Positions 1 through 9,280 of a stretch of 64,000 bases of DNA are shown here, piece after piece. Within the stretch, counting starts at the first letter, position 1, and every line of letters starts with the position of its first letter. The DNA lies in assembly GCF_003318255.1 (NCBI RefSeq), contig NZ_QOCF01000019.1, forward strand, positions 62,001-126,000, read 5' to 3'. The notes below the pieces were generated by a model, which saw only the letters and a list, made by a program, of their open reading frames with translations, was not told where the DNA came from and ran no database searches. Origin of the DNA: Ruegeria sp. A3M17. GTDB lineage: Bacteria > Pseudomonadota > Alphaproteobacteria > Rhodobacterales > Rhodobacteraceae. The position numbers and the translations under genes are program-made.

Positions 1-2693
1 GCGCGGGCCTCATCCGTATAGATTTCGGATAGCTGGGTCATGTTCACGCCATAGCTGCCCGGGGCCGGGCCAAAGACGCGCGCCGCCGGGGCCTGTCCGG
101 CATAAGGGTTCCAGTCCGGGGCTTCATCGCGATCCGACAACGCGCGAACAGCTTGACCATAAAGCGCTGACAGGGTCGGGAACACATCGCGGAACAAGCC
201 TGAGACGCGCAAGGTCACGTCCAGACGTGGGCGACTGAGGTCAGTGATGGGTAGCACTTCGATGCCCGACACCCGCTCGGACCCTTTGTCCCAAACGGGT
301 TTGACGCCCAGCAAGTGCAGCGCCATGGCAAACTCTTCACCCGCCGTGCGCATCGTGGCTGAACCCCAGAGATCAACGATTAGCCCCTTGGGATAATCGC
401 CCTCTTCCTGCAGGTGTCGCCGCACCAATTCTTCGGCCAGCTTCACGCCTTGGGTATAGGCCGCACGGGTGGGGACTGAGCGCGGATCGGTGGTATACAG
501 ATTGCGCCCGGTGGGCAGTACGTCTGACCGTCCGCGGTAGGGGGACCCGGACGGGCCTGCCTCGATCCGTTTGCCAGCCAGCGCGTCGATCAATGCCTTG
601 CGTTCGGCATCGGCCGAAGGGGCCGTGTCAAAATTGGCGGTGGCTTCAGGCACACGTCCAAAGATATGCAGCCCGTCTCCGAACTGGCTTTCCTTGATGT
701 CACAGACGAAACGGTCGATGCGGGTGATCGCCTCGGCGATGCAGCTTGCCTGATCGAGACCAAGGTCGCTCTCCAGCCCGATGGCTTGCGCCTCATCCCG
801 GATATCTTCTTGCAGGCGGTCGCGACGTTTGGGGTCCAAGCCATCAGCGTTCGAGAATTCGTCCAGCAGCGATTCCAGCCGAACCATCCGATCCGGGGTG
901 CCGCTTTCTTTCATCGGCGGTGGGATGTGGCCTAGCGTAACGGCCCCGATCCGGCGCTTGGCCTGCGCGGCTTCGCCAGGGTCGTTGACAATAAACGGAT
1001 AAATCACCGGCAGATCACCGATCAGTGCCTCAGGCCAACACTCATTGGACAAGGCGACCGATTTGCCGGGCAGCCATTCCAGCGTGCCATGCGCGCCGAT
1101 ATGGATCAGTGCATCCGCACTAAGACCTTTGCGCAGCCAAAGGTAGAAGGCCACGTAGCTGTGGCGCGGGGTACGCGACAGGTCATGATAATCGTCATCA
1201 CGCAATTCGGGCGTGCCGCGTTCGGGTTGCAACGCGACCAGCGCCTTGCCGCGGCGCAGGGCGGTGAACTGGAACGCGCCATCTGCAAAGCCGGGATCGT
1301 CTTCGGGCTTACCCCAGACGGTTTCGAGGTCTGCGCGCAGTTGCTCCGGCAGTTTTGCCAGCGCGTTGAGATATGCGTCAAGCGGCCACGAAATCCGCGC
1401 ATCTAGCAGCGTATCAGAAATCGGTTCGGCAGGCGCAGTGTCATACCCTTCGCCCTGCAGGTCGGCCAGCATCGCCTCGGCTGAAGCCAAAGCATCAAGG
1501 CCTACTGCATGAGCCATCTGCCAATCCTTGCCGGGATAGGTGGACAGCACCAAGGCGGGCGCCTGATCCCCTTTGGGTTTGTCGTTCAGGTTCAGCCAGC
1601 CGGTGACCCTGTCGATGATGGCCTCGATCCGTTCAGGCTCGGCCCGGTGAGCAAAGCGGGAATACTCCAGATGAGGGTCACGCTTGCCCGGTTCCTTGAA
1701 CGAGGCAATGCCTGCCGAGATCCGACCGTCCACTTCGGGCAGGACAACGTGCATAGCCAGATCGGCGGGCGAAAGACCGCGTTCCGCCTCGGTCCAGGCT
1801 TTGCGACGGGACGTAGCGAGAGCAACCTGAAAAACCGGCACATTGGCGGCGTCCAGTGGAGAGGTGCCGGATGCGCCTTTGCCTGAGAACGAGGTTGCGT
1901 TGATGATGGCCGACGGTTCAAGGGAGGCGATGTTCTCGCGCAGCCAATCGGCGGCTGCAGGTGCTTTTAGCGAGGGAGCGAACAGACCGGCGGCCTCGAA
2001 CCCGCGCGCGCGCAGGCTGCGGATCAGGGTTGCGACCGGGGCGGTATCCGCCGAGGTAAGGTAAGCCCGGTAGAACGTTACCAAGATACGCTTTGCGTCG
2101 ATGGTGAACGCTTTGTCTATCGGGATTACGCCACGATCTGGGCACCAAACGCCGCACTCTGGCAAGGTTTTTGCCCCCATCACCGGCCCGGCATAAAGCC
2201 CCGCCGCAAGCGCCATCTGGGCAAGAGCTGCCTGCGCCGCAACCTCACCGCCGGTGTCACACAGATGCGCAAGCCGCCGCAGGGTCGAGACGGGCAGGGT
2301 CGAGTAGTCATCCAGCCGAGTATCCTCGCGCCCGTCGGCGGGTAGGACGGCCAGCGCGATGCCCTCGGCCTGTGCCAGCGCCAGAACTTGCTGCAAGCCG
2401 TAGGACCAGTAAGGGACGCCTCCGATCAAACGGATCAGAATGCCCTTGGCGCCCTCAAGCGTTTGCTCGACATAGGTGTCGACGGACAGCGGGTGTTTTA
2501 ACGCTGTCAGATTGGCCAACCGCATCGTCGGCATCCGCCCTTCGGCACCACCACCGCGATGCCATCCTGCCGCGAAAGCGCCAAGGTCGCTGTCCGAAAA
2601 GGACAGCACCACCAGATCCGCCGGGCTCTGGCCCAGATCGGTTGGGGTTTCGGTCTCTTCTAACCCGTGGCTTTCGCGGAAGACGACGTGCAT
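1..2693 (-). CDS. cobN: Cobaltochelatase large subunit CobN (3'-truncated by window edge)
   Basis: CobN is the large subunit of the ATP-dependent CobNST chelatase, which inserts cobalt into hydrogenobyrinic acid a,c-diamide in aerobic cobalamin synthesis. The reading frame is open from the ATG at 2693 down to base 1, about 897 codons, so the C-terminal part lies outside the window. The minus-strand translation contains GAHGTLEWLPGKSVALS near 1040-1090 and a later TRAAYTQGVKLAEEL stretch, both typical of the CobN/magnesium-chelatase H family. The start lies 3 bp after the cobW stop, so the two genes are co-transcribed and share the upstream cobalamin riboswitch. All other long open frames between 570 and 2830 are overlaps of this gene. 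The family call is firm. The exact length cannot be judged here. Confidence 0.95.
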   Translation of the reverse strand, partial: MHVVFRESHGLEETETPTDLGQSPADLVVLSFSDSDLGAFAAGWHRGGGAEGRMPTMRLANLTALKHPLSVDTYVEQTLEGAKGILIRLIGGVPYWSYGLQQVLALAQAEGIALAVLPADGREDTRLDDYSTLPVSTLRRLAHLCDTGGEVAAQAALAQMALAAGLYAGPVMGAKTLPECGVWCPDRGVIPIDKAFTIDAKRILVTFYRAYLTSADTAPVATLIRSLRARGFEAAGLFAPSLKAPAAADWLRENIASLEPSAIINATSFSGKGASGTSPLDAANVPVFQVALATSRRKAWTEAERGLSPADLAMHVVLPEVDGRISAGIASFKEPGKRDPHLEYSRFAHRAEPERIEAIIDRVTGWLNLNDKPKGDQAPALVLSTYPGKDWQMAHAVGLDALASAEAMLADLQGEGYDTAPAEPISDTLLDARISWPLDAYLNALAKLPEQLRADLETVWGKPEDDPGFADGAFQFTALRRGKALVALQPERGTPELRDDDYHDLSRTPRHSYVAFYLWLRKGLSADALIHIGAHGTLEWLPGKSVALSNECWPEALIGDLPVIYPFIVNDPGEAAQAKRRIGAVTLGHIPPPMKESGTPDRMVRLESLLDEFSNADGLDPKRRDRLQEDIRDEAQAIGLESDLGLDQASCIAEAITRIDRFVCDIKESQFGDGLHIFGRVPEATANFDTAPSADAERKALIDALAGKRIEAGPSGSPYRGRSDVLPTGRNLYTTDPRSVPTRAAYTQGVKLAEELVRRHLQEEGDYPKGLIVDLWGSATMRTAGEEFAMALHLLGVKPVWDKGSERVSGIEVLPITDLSRPRLDVTLRVSGLFRDVFPTLSALYGQAVRALSDRDEAPDWNPYAGQAPAARVFGPAPGSYGVNMTQLSEIYTDEAR

Positions 2694-2696
2694 GGC

Positions 2697-3752
2697 TTAC
2701 TCGGCGGCCTCGGTCACACCCACGAGGATATCGCGGATGGCGGCCTCTTTGATGTCGTCATGCTCGGCAATGACCACCAGACGCGAGCGGCGCTCTTCGC
2801 CGGGCTCCCACGGGCGGTCATACTGGTGACGTACGCGGGCACCAACGGCCTGCACCAGCAGTCGCATGGGTTTGCCCTGAACGGCAGCATAGCCTTTGAC
2901 GCGCAGGATGTTCAGCTCATTGGCCAGACGTTCAATGTTGGCGACCAGCTGGGCCGGATCGGTCTGTTCGGGCAACTCGACGATGATGCTTTCGAAATCG
3001 TCGTGCTCGTGGTCGTGATGGCCATCGTGATGCGAAGGGCGTGCGTCCATGTCATCCTCGGCGGCCGCTTCCAGCCCCAGCACGACGCGCACGTCCACGG
3101 CACCTTCGGCGACTTCAACCACCGGCAGCGGGCGAGGGGCCTCGGCCGCGATGATCTCTTTGGCCTTTGCCACACCCTCCGGGCCGGCCAGATCAGGCTT
3201 GGTCAGCAGGATGATATCCGCGCAGGAGATCTGATCCTCGAACACCTCAGACAGCGGCGTTTCATGATCAATCGAGTCGTCGGCCAGGCGCTGGGCGTCC
3301 ACGGCTTCGACATTCGGAGCAAAACGACCAGCGGCGACGGCCTCGGCATCGGCCAGCGCAATCACACCATCAACGGTGATTTTCGAGCGGATATCGGGCC
3401 AGTCGAAGGCTTTTAGCAGCGGTTTTGGTAGCGCCAGTCCAGACGTTTCGATCAGGATGTGATCGGGGCGCGGCTCCAGCGCCATCAGTGCCTCGATGGT
3501 TGGGATGAAATCATCGGCCACGGTGCAGCAGATGCAGCCATTGGCAAGTTCCATGATGTTTTCTGCCGGGCAATCCGGAATGGCGCAGGATTTCAGGATA
3601 TCGCCATCTACACCCACATCGCCAAACTCGTTGACGATAACGGCCAGGCGCTTGCCCTGCGGGTTCTGCATCAGGTGTTTGACCAGCGTGGTTTTACCCG
3701 AGCCGAGAAAGCCAGTGATCACAGTGACGGGGAGTTTTTCGAGATTGCTCAT
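2697..3752 (-). CDS. cobW: CobW-family zinc/cobalt metallochaperone GTPase
   Basis: This is a G3E GTPase of the CobW/COG0523 family (351 aa), thought to deliver metal for cobalamin synthesis alongside CobN. Near the N-terminus it has a Walker A motif GFLGSGKT, then the metal-binding motif CICC within NGCICCTVADDF, and a histidine-rich loop HHDGHHDHEHDD about two thirds along. The start at 3752 is preferred over an in-frame upstream codon at 3821 because it gives a normal CobW N-terminus (MSNLEKLPVTVITGF). It also makes a 4-bp ATGA overlap with the upstream DUF1636 gene. cobN follows after 3 bp. The order DUF1636-cobW-cobN under a B12 riboswitch supports a cobalt/cobalamin role rather than general zinc supply. 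Confidence 0.93.
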   Translation of the reverse strand: MSNLEKLPVTVITGFLGSGKTTLVKHLMQNPQGKRLAVIVNEFGDVGVDGDILKSCAIPDCPAENIMELANGCICCTVADDFIPTIEALMALEPRPDHILIETSGLALPKPLLKAFDWPDIRSKITVDGVIALADAEAVAAGRFAPNVEAVDAQRLADDSIDHETPLSEVFEDQISCADIILLTKPDLAGPEGVAKAKEIIAAEAPRPLPVVEVAEGAVDVRVVLGLEAAAEDDMDARPSHHDGHHDHEHDDFESIIVELPEQTDPAQLVANIERLANELNILRVKGYAAVQGKPMRLLVQAVGARVRHQYDRPWEPGEERRSRLVVIAEHDDIKEAAIRDILVGVTEAAE

Positions 3753-4147
3753 TTCAGGGCTCCAATCGGGGGAATGCGGGCCGCACAGTTTTTGCGGAAA
3801 TGTTCGGGGCGTTCGCGCCATTTCACCAGACCGTCTTCAGCGGCCAGATATTTGGTGACGCCTTCAACGATGGTCTCGACATGGTCGGTTTCGTCGAGGT
3901 TTTCATAAACGAAGGTCCATCGGGACGGGCCGCCACGCAAAACGATCGAGCATCCCTGATCACAGTTCGACAGACATTCCACCGGTTTCAGGTCGACGCC
4001 GTCCGGCAAGCCAGCCTGTTCAAGTGCTTTATGCAGCAAAGTGCCGGGTCGCTGGGCGTCATCTTCGGTAGGTAACCCACGGCGGCATGTCGTGCAGACC
4101 AGTAACTCGACTGGTGCGGTCTCGGTCACGTCTCTCATCCCCCTCAT
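3749..4147 (-). CDS. DUF1636 family metal-binding protein
   Basis: A protein of up to 132 aa with the DUF1636 layout: an N-terminal CTTCRRG motif and a central ECLSNCDQGC motif. The four to five cysteines resemble a thioredoxin-fold [2Fe-2S] ferredoxin. No activity is established for the family, but it is repeatedly found with cobW and cobN. It is the first gene after the cobalamin riboswitch and overlaps cobW by 4 bp, so a role in handling metal for cobalt chelation is a reasonable inference. The start is ambiguous: ATG at 4147, ATG at 4138, or a GTG near 4129 that has the best-spaced purine-rich sequence upstream. Confidence 0.85.
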   Translation of the reverse strand: MRGMRDVTETAPVELLVCTTCRRGLPTEDDAQRPGTLLHKALEQAGLPDGVDLKPVECLSNCDQGCSIVLRGGPSRWTFVYENLDETDHVETIVEGVTKYLAAEDGLVKWRERPEHFRKNCAARIPPIGALK

Positions 4148-4235
4148 CCTTTATACGGGGGACGGGGTTTCATGCGGGCCACGCGTCTGCACATGGACCC
4201 GACACCGGAACACCCCGCCCGGTTTCAACTTCGGG

Positions 4236-4430
4236 TGCTGGCAGGTCTCCCGGCTTGCGGATGTCAGAGGCGGGCCTCTGTCGGATGTCCCGCCTTCCCG
4301 GCCTATTGGGCCAGTGGCTTTGGGCACCCTCTCCGGTCACGGTCGCGGGGGCGGCTGTGCTTGGCGGAATAACCGCTGGCACATTCCCTTTTCATCCATC
4401 CGGGGATGGACACCAACGCATGCGACATGC
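4236..4430 (-). promoter_or_regulatory. Cobalamin (AdoCbl) riboswitch
   Basis: Read on the minus strand, the region contains the landmarks of a class-I cobalamin riboswitch in order: GGTGTCC, AAAAGGGAA, GCCGCCCCCGCGACCGTGA, the core GCCACTG, GGGAAGGCGG, and the B12 box AAGCCGGGAGACCTGCC (plus-strand 4240-4256). It ends about 90 nt before the DUF1636-cobW-cobN operon. By family knowledge it should lower expression of these genes when coenzyme B12 is plentiful. The 5' and 3' limits given are approximate. Confidence 0.93.
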
Positions 4431-4504
4431 GGCACGGGCAGGGGGCTTGTCAAGCACGACTGGGGTTTGAAAACCCGCTACGTCAGAAAAGCGACTTGCC
4501 GAAG

Positions 4505-4753
4505 TCAGTCAGCGGCATCCGATGCGATCCGATCACGCAACCAGGCGCAATTCTGCCCGGCCGCTGCAGATGATTGAGCGCTTCTCGGTTTGGCAATCAG
4601 GTAGTGCGGTTGTGTAAATGGAATCGCTGGACCCGCAATCGCAACAAGCACGCCTTGGGCATTCGCGTTTGGTGCAAACCTTTGGGCTATATACATAGCA
4701 AACTGGAACGGACTGGGCAGAGGCAAAACAATTCCCTCAACCACCCCACGCAC
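4505..4753 (-). pseudogene. Possible 3' remnant of a LysR-type regulator gene
   Basis: The minus-strand frame ends with ...GPAIPFTQPHYLIAKP... followed by ...CAWLRDRIASDAAD and a stop. This resembles the C-terminus of GcvA-type LysR regulators (an LV.PFGPAiP....YYLv.P pattern followed by F..WL). No helix-turn-helix or other upstream part of a LysR protein is visible before the island boundary at 4946, so only a tail of about 80 codons remains. It may have been cut when the neighbouring island inserted. The rest of 4431-4945 shows no supported gene. A chance resemblance is possible. Confidence 0.35.
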
Positions 4754-4945
4754 TATACGCTACGTCGCTTGTTCAAAGCAGGGGGTATTAAACCTTTGGC
4801 AGTACTTTCAACACACTTAGGCATGTAGCCTCAGACATCACCGCCGATTGATGCGTTGTTCCGGAAGCCAGGAAACACCTGATATCAAACTGTAAACGCC
4901 CGACTTTGTGACAGCAGAGCAGAAAGCTAATTGCTTGGAAACAAA

Positions 4946-4959
4946 TGGAGGCGAGTACC
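4946..4959. repeat. Decayed tRNA-Cys 3'-end copy; probable left attachment site
   Basis: The 14 bases tggaggcgagtacc match exactly the CCA end, discriminator, acceptor strand and first T-arm bases of the tRNA-Cys at 37607-37680. The following 18 bases still match at about half the positions, for example cgaa and tgt. It lies 177 bp upstream of the integrase start. The position and orientation fit the distal att site of an island that integrates in the tRNA-Cys 3' end. Confidence 0.55.
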
Positions 4960-5136
4960 ACTTGCGAAACGCTGTCGCAAACGGTCTCATTTAGATTTAT
5001 TTTCAATAAGTTGCCGGAAACCCCTTGTCCGCACCTGTCGCATGAAATAGCAGTGTGTCACATATTTTTGGATGGGTAGGAGGGGGATAGGTTTTTATGC
5101 CAAGTTCGATTCCCTGCTTGAATAATAGGCAGACCT

Positions 5137-6378
5137 TTGCCGAAGCGGGCTAAGGAGCTGGGGGCTCTTGAGGTCAAACGTCTTTCGCACCCAGGCGTGC
5201 ATGCTGTGGGTGGCGTTGCCGGGCTAGCACTGCAAGTGACCGGAACCGGCGCAAGGTCCTGGGTATTTCGCTACCGCCACAATGGGCGACGTCGGGAGGC
5301 CGGCTTAGGGCCTTATCCAGACGTTCCTTTAGCGAAGGCTCGCGAATATGCGCGCGAAGCGCGGGATATGCTGAGGCAAGGCATCGATCCCATTGCAGAA
5401 AGGCAAGCCACCCGACGCAGGCTTTTGACATTTCAGCAGGCGGTTGAAACCTACGCGGAAGAGAAAACCGTCGAATTCAACAGCGCCCTACATCGCAAAC
5501 AGTGGCGCGCTTCGTTGGAAAGGCATGCAATCCCGACCCTCGGGGATATGGCCGTAACCGACATTACTTTGCAGGACGTGTTGGAGACACTCCGGCCGAT
5601 CTGGATGGACAAGACCGAGACCGCTTCGAAAGTCAGGCAAAGGATCGAGCGGGTGTTGGATTACGCGACGGTGGCCGGACATCGCAGCGGAGAAAATCCC
5701 GCCAGGTGGCGCGGCAATCTCGACATGGTTTTGCCAGCCCCAACTAAGCTAACTGGTGGGCGGAATTACCCGGCCCTAAAACTTGATGATGCAGCACGAT
5801 GGTTTGCCGCCTTGCAGGCACGGTCTGGAATCAGCGCGCGTGCGTTAGAATTTCAGGCCTTAACGGCTGCGCGTACTGGCGCCATTCGTTTTGCGACTTG
5901 GGATGAAGTTGACTTAGATCGTGGGCTGTGGACCATCCAGCCCGGTCGGCAGTCCTCCAAGATCCGCCCGTCCGGCCGACCGCATCACGTGCCTCTGACA
6001 CCTCAAACGCTAAACATCTTGCAGGCTTTGCCACGCACTGCAAATAGCCCGCTGGTGTTCTGGGCCCCCCGCGGCGGGGCTTTCTCCGATGCGTCTCTTG
6101 CGGCGGTTATGCGGAAAATCCATGCCGCGGATGAACGAGAAAACTACAAGGGGTTTATCGATGCGCGCAGCGACAAGCCCGCTGTTCCACATGGGTTGCG
6201 GTCGACGTTTCGTACATGGGTGGCAGAACGCACGCAGTTTGATGGGGATATGGCAGAAATCGCGCTCGCACACAAAGTGGGAAACAAGGTCCAGCAAGCC
6301 TATGATCGCTCCGACCAGCTGGAAAAGCGCCGAGCGATGATGGAGGCTTGGGGGCAGTTTTTGCTGGGGAAACACTAG
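5137..6378 (+). CDS. int: P4-type tyrosine recombinase (island integrase)
   Basis: A 413-aa integrase with the N-terminal DUF4102 arm-binding domain (residues ~1-90: GLALQVTGTGARSWVFRY, AGLGPYPDVPLAKAREYA) and a C-terminal tyrosine-recombinase domain. The catalytic residues are visible: Arg246 in TAARTGAIR, His352 and Arg355 in HGLRSTFR, and Tyr389 in AYDRSD. It should excise and insert the surrounding element at the 3' end of tRNA-Cys, where matching sequence lies at 4946, 24679 and 37607. The start codon is TTG at 5137. The frame is closed by a stop at 5119 and no ATG lies between, and the ribosome-binding site is weak. It is intact and probably functional. Confidence 0.95.
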   Translation: MPKRAKELGALEVKRLSHPGVHAVGGVAGLALQVTGTGARSWVFRYRHNGRRREAGLGPYPDVPLAKAREYAREARDMLRQGIDPIAERQATRRRLLTFQQAVETYAEEKTVEFNSALHRKQWRASLERHAIPTLGDMAVTDITLQDVLETLRPIWMDKTETASKVRQRIERVLDYATVAGHRSGENPARWRGNLDMVLPAPTKLTGGRNYPALKLDDAARWFAALQARSGISARALEFQALTAARTGAIRFATWDEVDLDRGLWTIQPGRQSSKIRPSGRPHHVPLTPQTLNILQALPRTANSPLVFWAPRGGAFSDASLAAVMRKIHAADERENYKGFIDARSDKPAVPHGLRSTFRTWVAERTQFDGDMAEIALAHKVGNKVQQAYDRSDQLEKRRAMMEAWGQFLLGKH

Positions 6379-6390
6379 AGAGGCAAGGCA

Positions 6391-7056
6391 ATGGCGCAGG
6401 TAGAACATTTGAAAAACTTGGGGCTCAACGAGCTTCTCGAGACAAAGGAATACTACATTGCTGCAATGGACGAATTGGAAATTGAAGAGACGCTCCATCC
6501 GGTACCAGAAGGCAAGAAGACCAATAACCCAGAAATCGAGGCAAAACGTGCGGCGCTACGCGAAATTGATCGCCTGAAAGCTATAGGCGAGTATCAGAAC
6601 GTGAGAGCACGCTTGCGTAAAGAGCTGGAAGAAGGGCCGCTGTCGGGGCTTCTGAACTCCGACGGCATCAAAATTCCTGTCAAATTTCTCGAGTTTGCCG
6701 AGCGATGGAGTAACTTACGTGCCGGCATGGAAAGCCCCGACCAGGATCAGCTCCGGCGCTTCCAGAAGTTTTTTGAAACAGCGGATATTATGTCGAAACC
6801 TCTGCCGGAGATCTCTGATCTACTAGCAGTGCTGGAGCCGGCTGAGGTAAAGAAAAAATCGGGCAGAAAAGTCGAAATCCGGCCGAAATGGCGCAAGGAC
6901 GCTGGAGTTCTAGATGAAATGCGCGTCATGGTGGTTCGGGGACTCAGTATCCCAGAGGCCGCGCGTCAGATGGCTTTCAAAGAAGGCTTTGCTCACCAGG
7001 ACAGCAGAGCAAAACGCTTTGAGAACTTGTATCGAGCTCGCCTGAGGCTTCGGTAA
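6391..7056 (+). CDS. Uncharacterised charged protein next to integrase
   Basis: A 221-aa protein that I do not recognise. It is rich in Glu, Lys and Arg and appears mostly helical. The C-terminal ~60 residues (VLDEMRVMVVRGLSIPEAARQMAF...SRAKRFENLYRARLRLR) look like a small helix-turn-helix: the stretch RGLSIPEAARQM resembles the recognition half of a resolvase/transposase-type HTH. It begins 12 bp after the integrase stop on the same strand and so is likely co-transcribed. A role as a DNA-binding accessory, such as an excision or immunity factor, is only an inference from position and composition. Confidence 0.75.
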   Translation: MAQVEHLKNLGLNELLETKEYYIAAMDELEIEETLHPVPEGKKTNNPEIEAKRAALREIDRLKAIGEYQNVRARLRKELEEGPLSGLLNSDGIKIPVKFLEFAERWSNLRAGMESPDQDQLRRFQKFFETADIMSKPLPEISDLLAVLEPAEVKKKSGRKVEIRPKWRKDAGVLDEMRVMVVRGLSIPEAARQMAFKEGFAHQDSRAKRFENLYRARLRLR

Positions 7057-7140
7057 AATAACTGGCCGTCAATTCATTTACTTTGCGGGTACCGCACTTC
7101 GTAGACATGTTGGTTTCAGCAGTAACAAAAGGTGAAACCA

Positions 7141-7326
7141 ATGAACGAAACGTTTCTTTCTGACACTGATCTAGCTGTTCGCTTCAATGTCACCCGGCAG
7201 ACAGTGTGGCGCTGGCACAGATCAAACCCAGGCTTTCCGCGCGCTGTCAGCTTGTCCCCTGGGTGCACGCGTTGGAAGCTCTCCTCAATTGAGGCCTGGG
7301 AGACCAGCCTTGCAGAAGCCGCATAA
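7141..7326 (+). CDS. AlpA-like excisionase/regulator (winged HTH)
   Basis: A 61-aa protein of the AlpA/helix_turn_helix_17 type. The sequence LSDTDLAVRFNVTRQTVWRWHRSNPGFPRAV is the family signature, and the C-terminal part (SIEAWETSL) is typical. In P4-like elements AlpA proteins activate integrase or excision functions. The ATG at 7141 is preferred over an in-frame GTG at 7132 because an AAAGGTG ribosome-binding site sits 6 bases before it. It lies between the integrase module and the DUF3987 gene, the usual order in satellite-like elements. Confidence 0.88.
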   Translation: MNETFLSDTDLAVRFNVTRQTVWRWHRSNPGFPRAVSLSPGCTRWKLSSIEAWETSLAEAA

Positions 7327-7472
7327 TGGTAGGCAATGGGCAGGGTATGAGTTGCTAAGGTGCTAGACTTTGAATCTCAATTCGCGCTGGCTCTGCCACT
7401 AGCTTTGGCGCCGACCCCTATTAATAAAATCTGAGCGAAGAAGCTCTGTTATCGACAATTTGGAGATTAGGA

Positions 7473-8993
7473 ATGCTAACTGCAAAGTTCAGCAAACGGG
7501 AAAGCTATGCCCCCGCGCAAGAAATGGACCCAACGCCTCTGTTTGGGGAGTTGAGAGACGCGGAACCTGTTCCTTGGCAGGCGCTTGGTCCTCTGGCAGA
7601 CCCTGGCAAGGCCATAGCAATGCTTACTCAAGCGCCAGACGCTATTGCAATGCAAAGTGTTTTGACGGTTGCCAGCGTTGCCACGCAAGCGTTTGCGGAT
7701 GTGGAAACTCTTCAAGGATATGTCCCTATCAGCTGCTTCGCACTGACGGTGGCTCAGTCAGGAGAACGCAAGTCCGCCTGCGATTCATTGGCTACGGCCG
7801 CAATCGGCCGGATTGATCAGGAACGCATGCGCATCTACACCCGTAAAAAGAGGAAATACGAAGCTGAAAAGCTCGAGTACCAAAAAAGTCGTAGACGCTC
7901 TTCCTCGAAAGACTTTGAGGTAATTGAGACTGATCTCGATGGTGAAGACCTGGACCTCCCGCCGGAACCTCCGCTGTTTCCCGCGATCAGGATTAGCGAT
8001 CCAACGATTGAAGGACTTTTCCGACAGTTGGAGAACGGCCATCCTTCGGTGGCTGTAATGACAGACGAGGGTGGGCAGTTTTTTGGTGGCCACAGCATGA
8101 AACGCGAGAACGCCCTTAAAACTGCCGCTGGTTTCTCTAAACTTTGGGACGGGGCACCCCTAAGCAAAAGCAGGGCGTCGGCAGAACCCGTCTGGCTTTG
8201 CGGGAAACGTGTGTCGCTTCATTTGATGATCCAGCCTGGAGTGGCGCAGAGCGTGGTTGGCGACCCGACGATGAAAGATCAAGGCCTCCTCTCTCGTGTT
8301 CTCGTCGCGTGGCCAAGCAGCAAGATTGGATCTCGAATGATCCGAAAAGGCGCTGCACACGAAGAGCTTCTGGAGCTGGCGAAGTTGCTGTTGGCGAATT
8401 TTGATGCGCGGGTGACCCAGCTGTTGGGTCTCGAACTTCCGTTGCACCCTGATACACGCGCTGAACTAAATCCACGACGCCTTAAACTTTCAGATGAGGC
8501 CCGCAATTTGCTGGAGGTCTTTTACAACCGGGTTGAAAGCGCCTCGGGAGAGGGCGGTGCATTCGAATACATGTCTGGCTTTGCGGCGAAAGCGCCCGAA
8601 ATGGCGGCCCGTATCGCTGGTATCCAAAGTATTTTTTCAAACGAGGGAGCCGACGAGGTCGCTGCGCAAGCTATGGTGAATGGTGTTGCAATGATGGAGT
8701 GGTACCTATCGGAGATGCAGCGGATCACCGACACAGGTCGACCTGAGCAGGATCTGTGCGATGCTGAAACGATACGCCGTTGGCTTCACAACAACTGGGG
8801 TGGGGAGTTTGTCGACAAGCGGACGCTTATGAAAAAGGGGCCTGGCCATCTCCGCGATGGTAACACGTTGTCGCAGTGCATCCAAAAGCTCGAGGCACAC
8901 GGTTGGCTTGTACGCGGAAAAGGTAAGCAGTTTATCGACGGGGCAAACAGCAAAACTTTTTGGCGAATTGTGCGTTCCGGCAATGAGAGATGA
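7473..8993 (+). CDS. DUF3987 (YfjI-type) replication-associated protein
   Basis: A 506-aa protein of the DUF3987 family, which in integrative elements and plasmids sits where a primase/helicase gene is expected. Visible features are a Walker-A-like SGERKSACD around residue 95, a basic KKRKYEAEKLEYQKSRRR linker, and the conserved segment VMTDEGGQFFGGHSMK..ALKTAAGFSKLWDG. A second block, RVSLHLMIQPGVAQ...LSRVLVAWPSS, follows. A winged-helix-like C-terminus (DAETIRRWLHNNWGG...HGWLVRGKGKQF) may bind DNA. It is the largest core gene of the left island and overlaps the next small gene by 4 bp. The exact biochemical activity of the family is not established. Confidence 0.85.
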   Translation: MLTAKFSKRESYAPAQEMDPTPLFGELRDAEPVPWQALGPLADPGKAIAMLTQAPDAIAMQSVLTVASVATQAFADVETLQGYVPISCFALTVAQSGERKSACDSLATAAIGRIDQERMRIYTRKKRKYEAEKLEYQKSRRRSSSKDFEVIETDLDGEDLDLPPEPPLFPAIRISDPTIEGLFRQLENGHPSVAVMTDEGGQFFGGHSMKRENALKTAAGFSKLWDGAPLSKSRASAEPVWLCGKRVSLHLMIQPGVAQSVVGDPTMKDQGLLSRVLVAWPSSKIGSRMIRKGAAHEELLELAKLLLANFDARVTQLLGLELPLHPDTRAELNPRRLKLSDEARNLLEVFYNRVESASGEGGAFEYMSGFAAKAPEMAARIAGIQSIFSNEGADEVAAQAMVNGVAMMEWYLSEMQRITDTGRPEQDLCDAETIRRWLHNNWGGEFVDKRTLMKKGPGHLRDGNTLSQCIQKLEAHGWLVRGKGKQFIDGANSKTFWRIVRSGNER

Positions 8994-9280
8994 GCGATGC
9001 AAGATACGGTGCCGTCAGGGCTTGTTTCGAAAACATGGAAGAAGTTTTCGTTGCGGGAGATCAGAGAAACGATAGGGCTTCAAATTCTAAGAAGCCGACA
9101 AGGTTTTTGCCGCAATTGCCGCAATTGCCGCAGATGCCGCAAAGAGCTCCTCCCGCTTGTAAACCTTTATCGCTGCCGGAAGACCTATTCGAGGAACGTG
9201 TTGCGATTATGGAATATGATGGAGGGCTTCCGCGAGCTCTGGCAGAGTTTCTGGCCCGCAAATCTGGAAGTGAACTCTGA
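8990..9280 (+). CDS. Small accessory protein linked to DUF3987 gene
   Basis: A 96-aa protein starting with an ATGA overlap on the DUF3987 stop, which favours this frame over the alternative frame starting at 8997. The C-terminal part LFEERVAIMEYDGGLPRALAEFLA matches a short motif often seen in small genes downstream of DUF3987 genes in Rhodobacterales elements (recalled, not searched). The middle contains a PQLPQLPQMPQ run, encoded by tandem 9-bp repeats (ccgcaattg) at about 9112-9138. Function unknown. The arrangement indicates translation coupled to the DUF3987 protein. Confidence 0.7.
   Translation: MSDARYGAVRACFENMEEVFVAGDQRNDRASNSKKPTRFLPQLPQLPQMPQRAPPACKPLSLPEDLFEERVAIMEYDGGLPRALAEFLARKSGSEL

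Noticed and set aside
571..2829. Many long open frames on both strands over this region
   Set aside because: All lie over the continuous cobN frame and show no family features. They are high-GC shadow frames.
9112..9138. Short tandem 9-bp repeats considered as a CRISPR-like or regulatory array
   Set aside because: They are in frame within a coding sequence and encode PQL repeats. There are no spacers or longer repeats.
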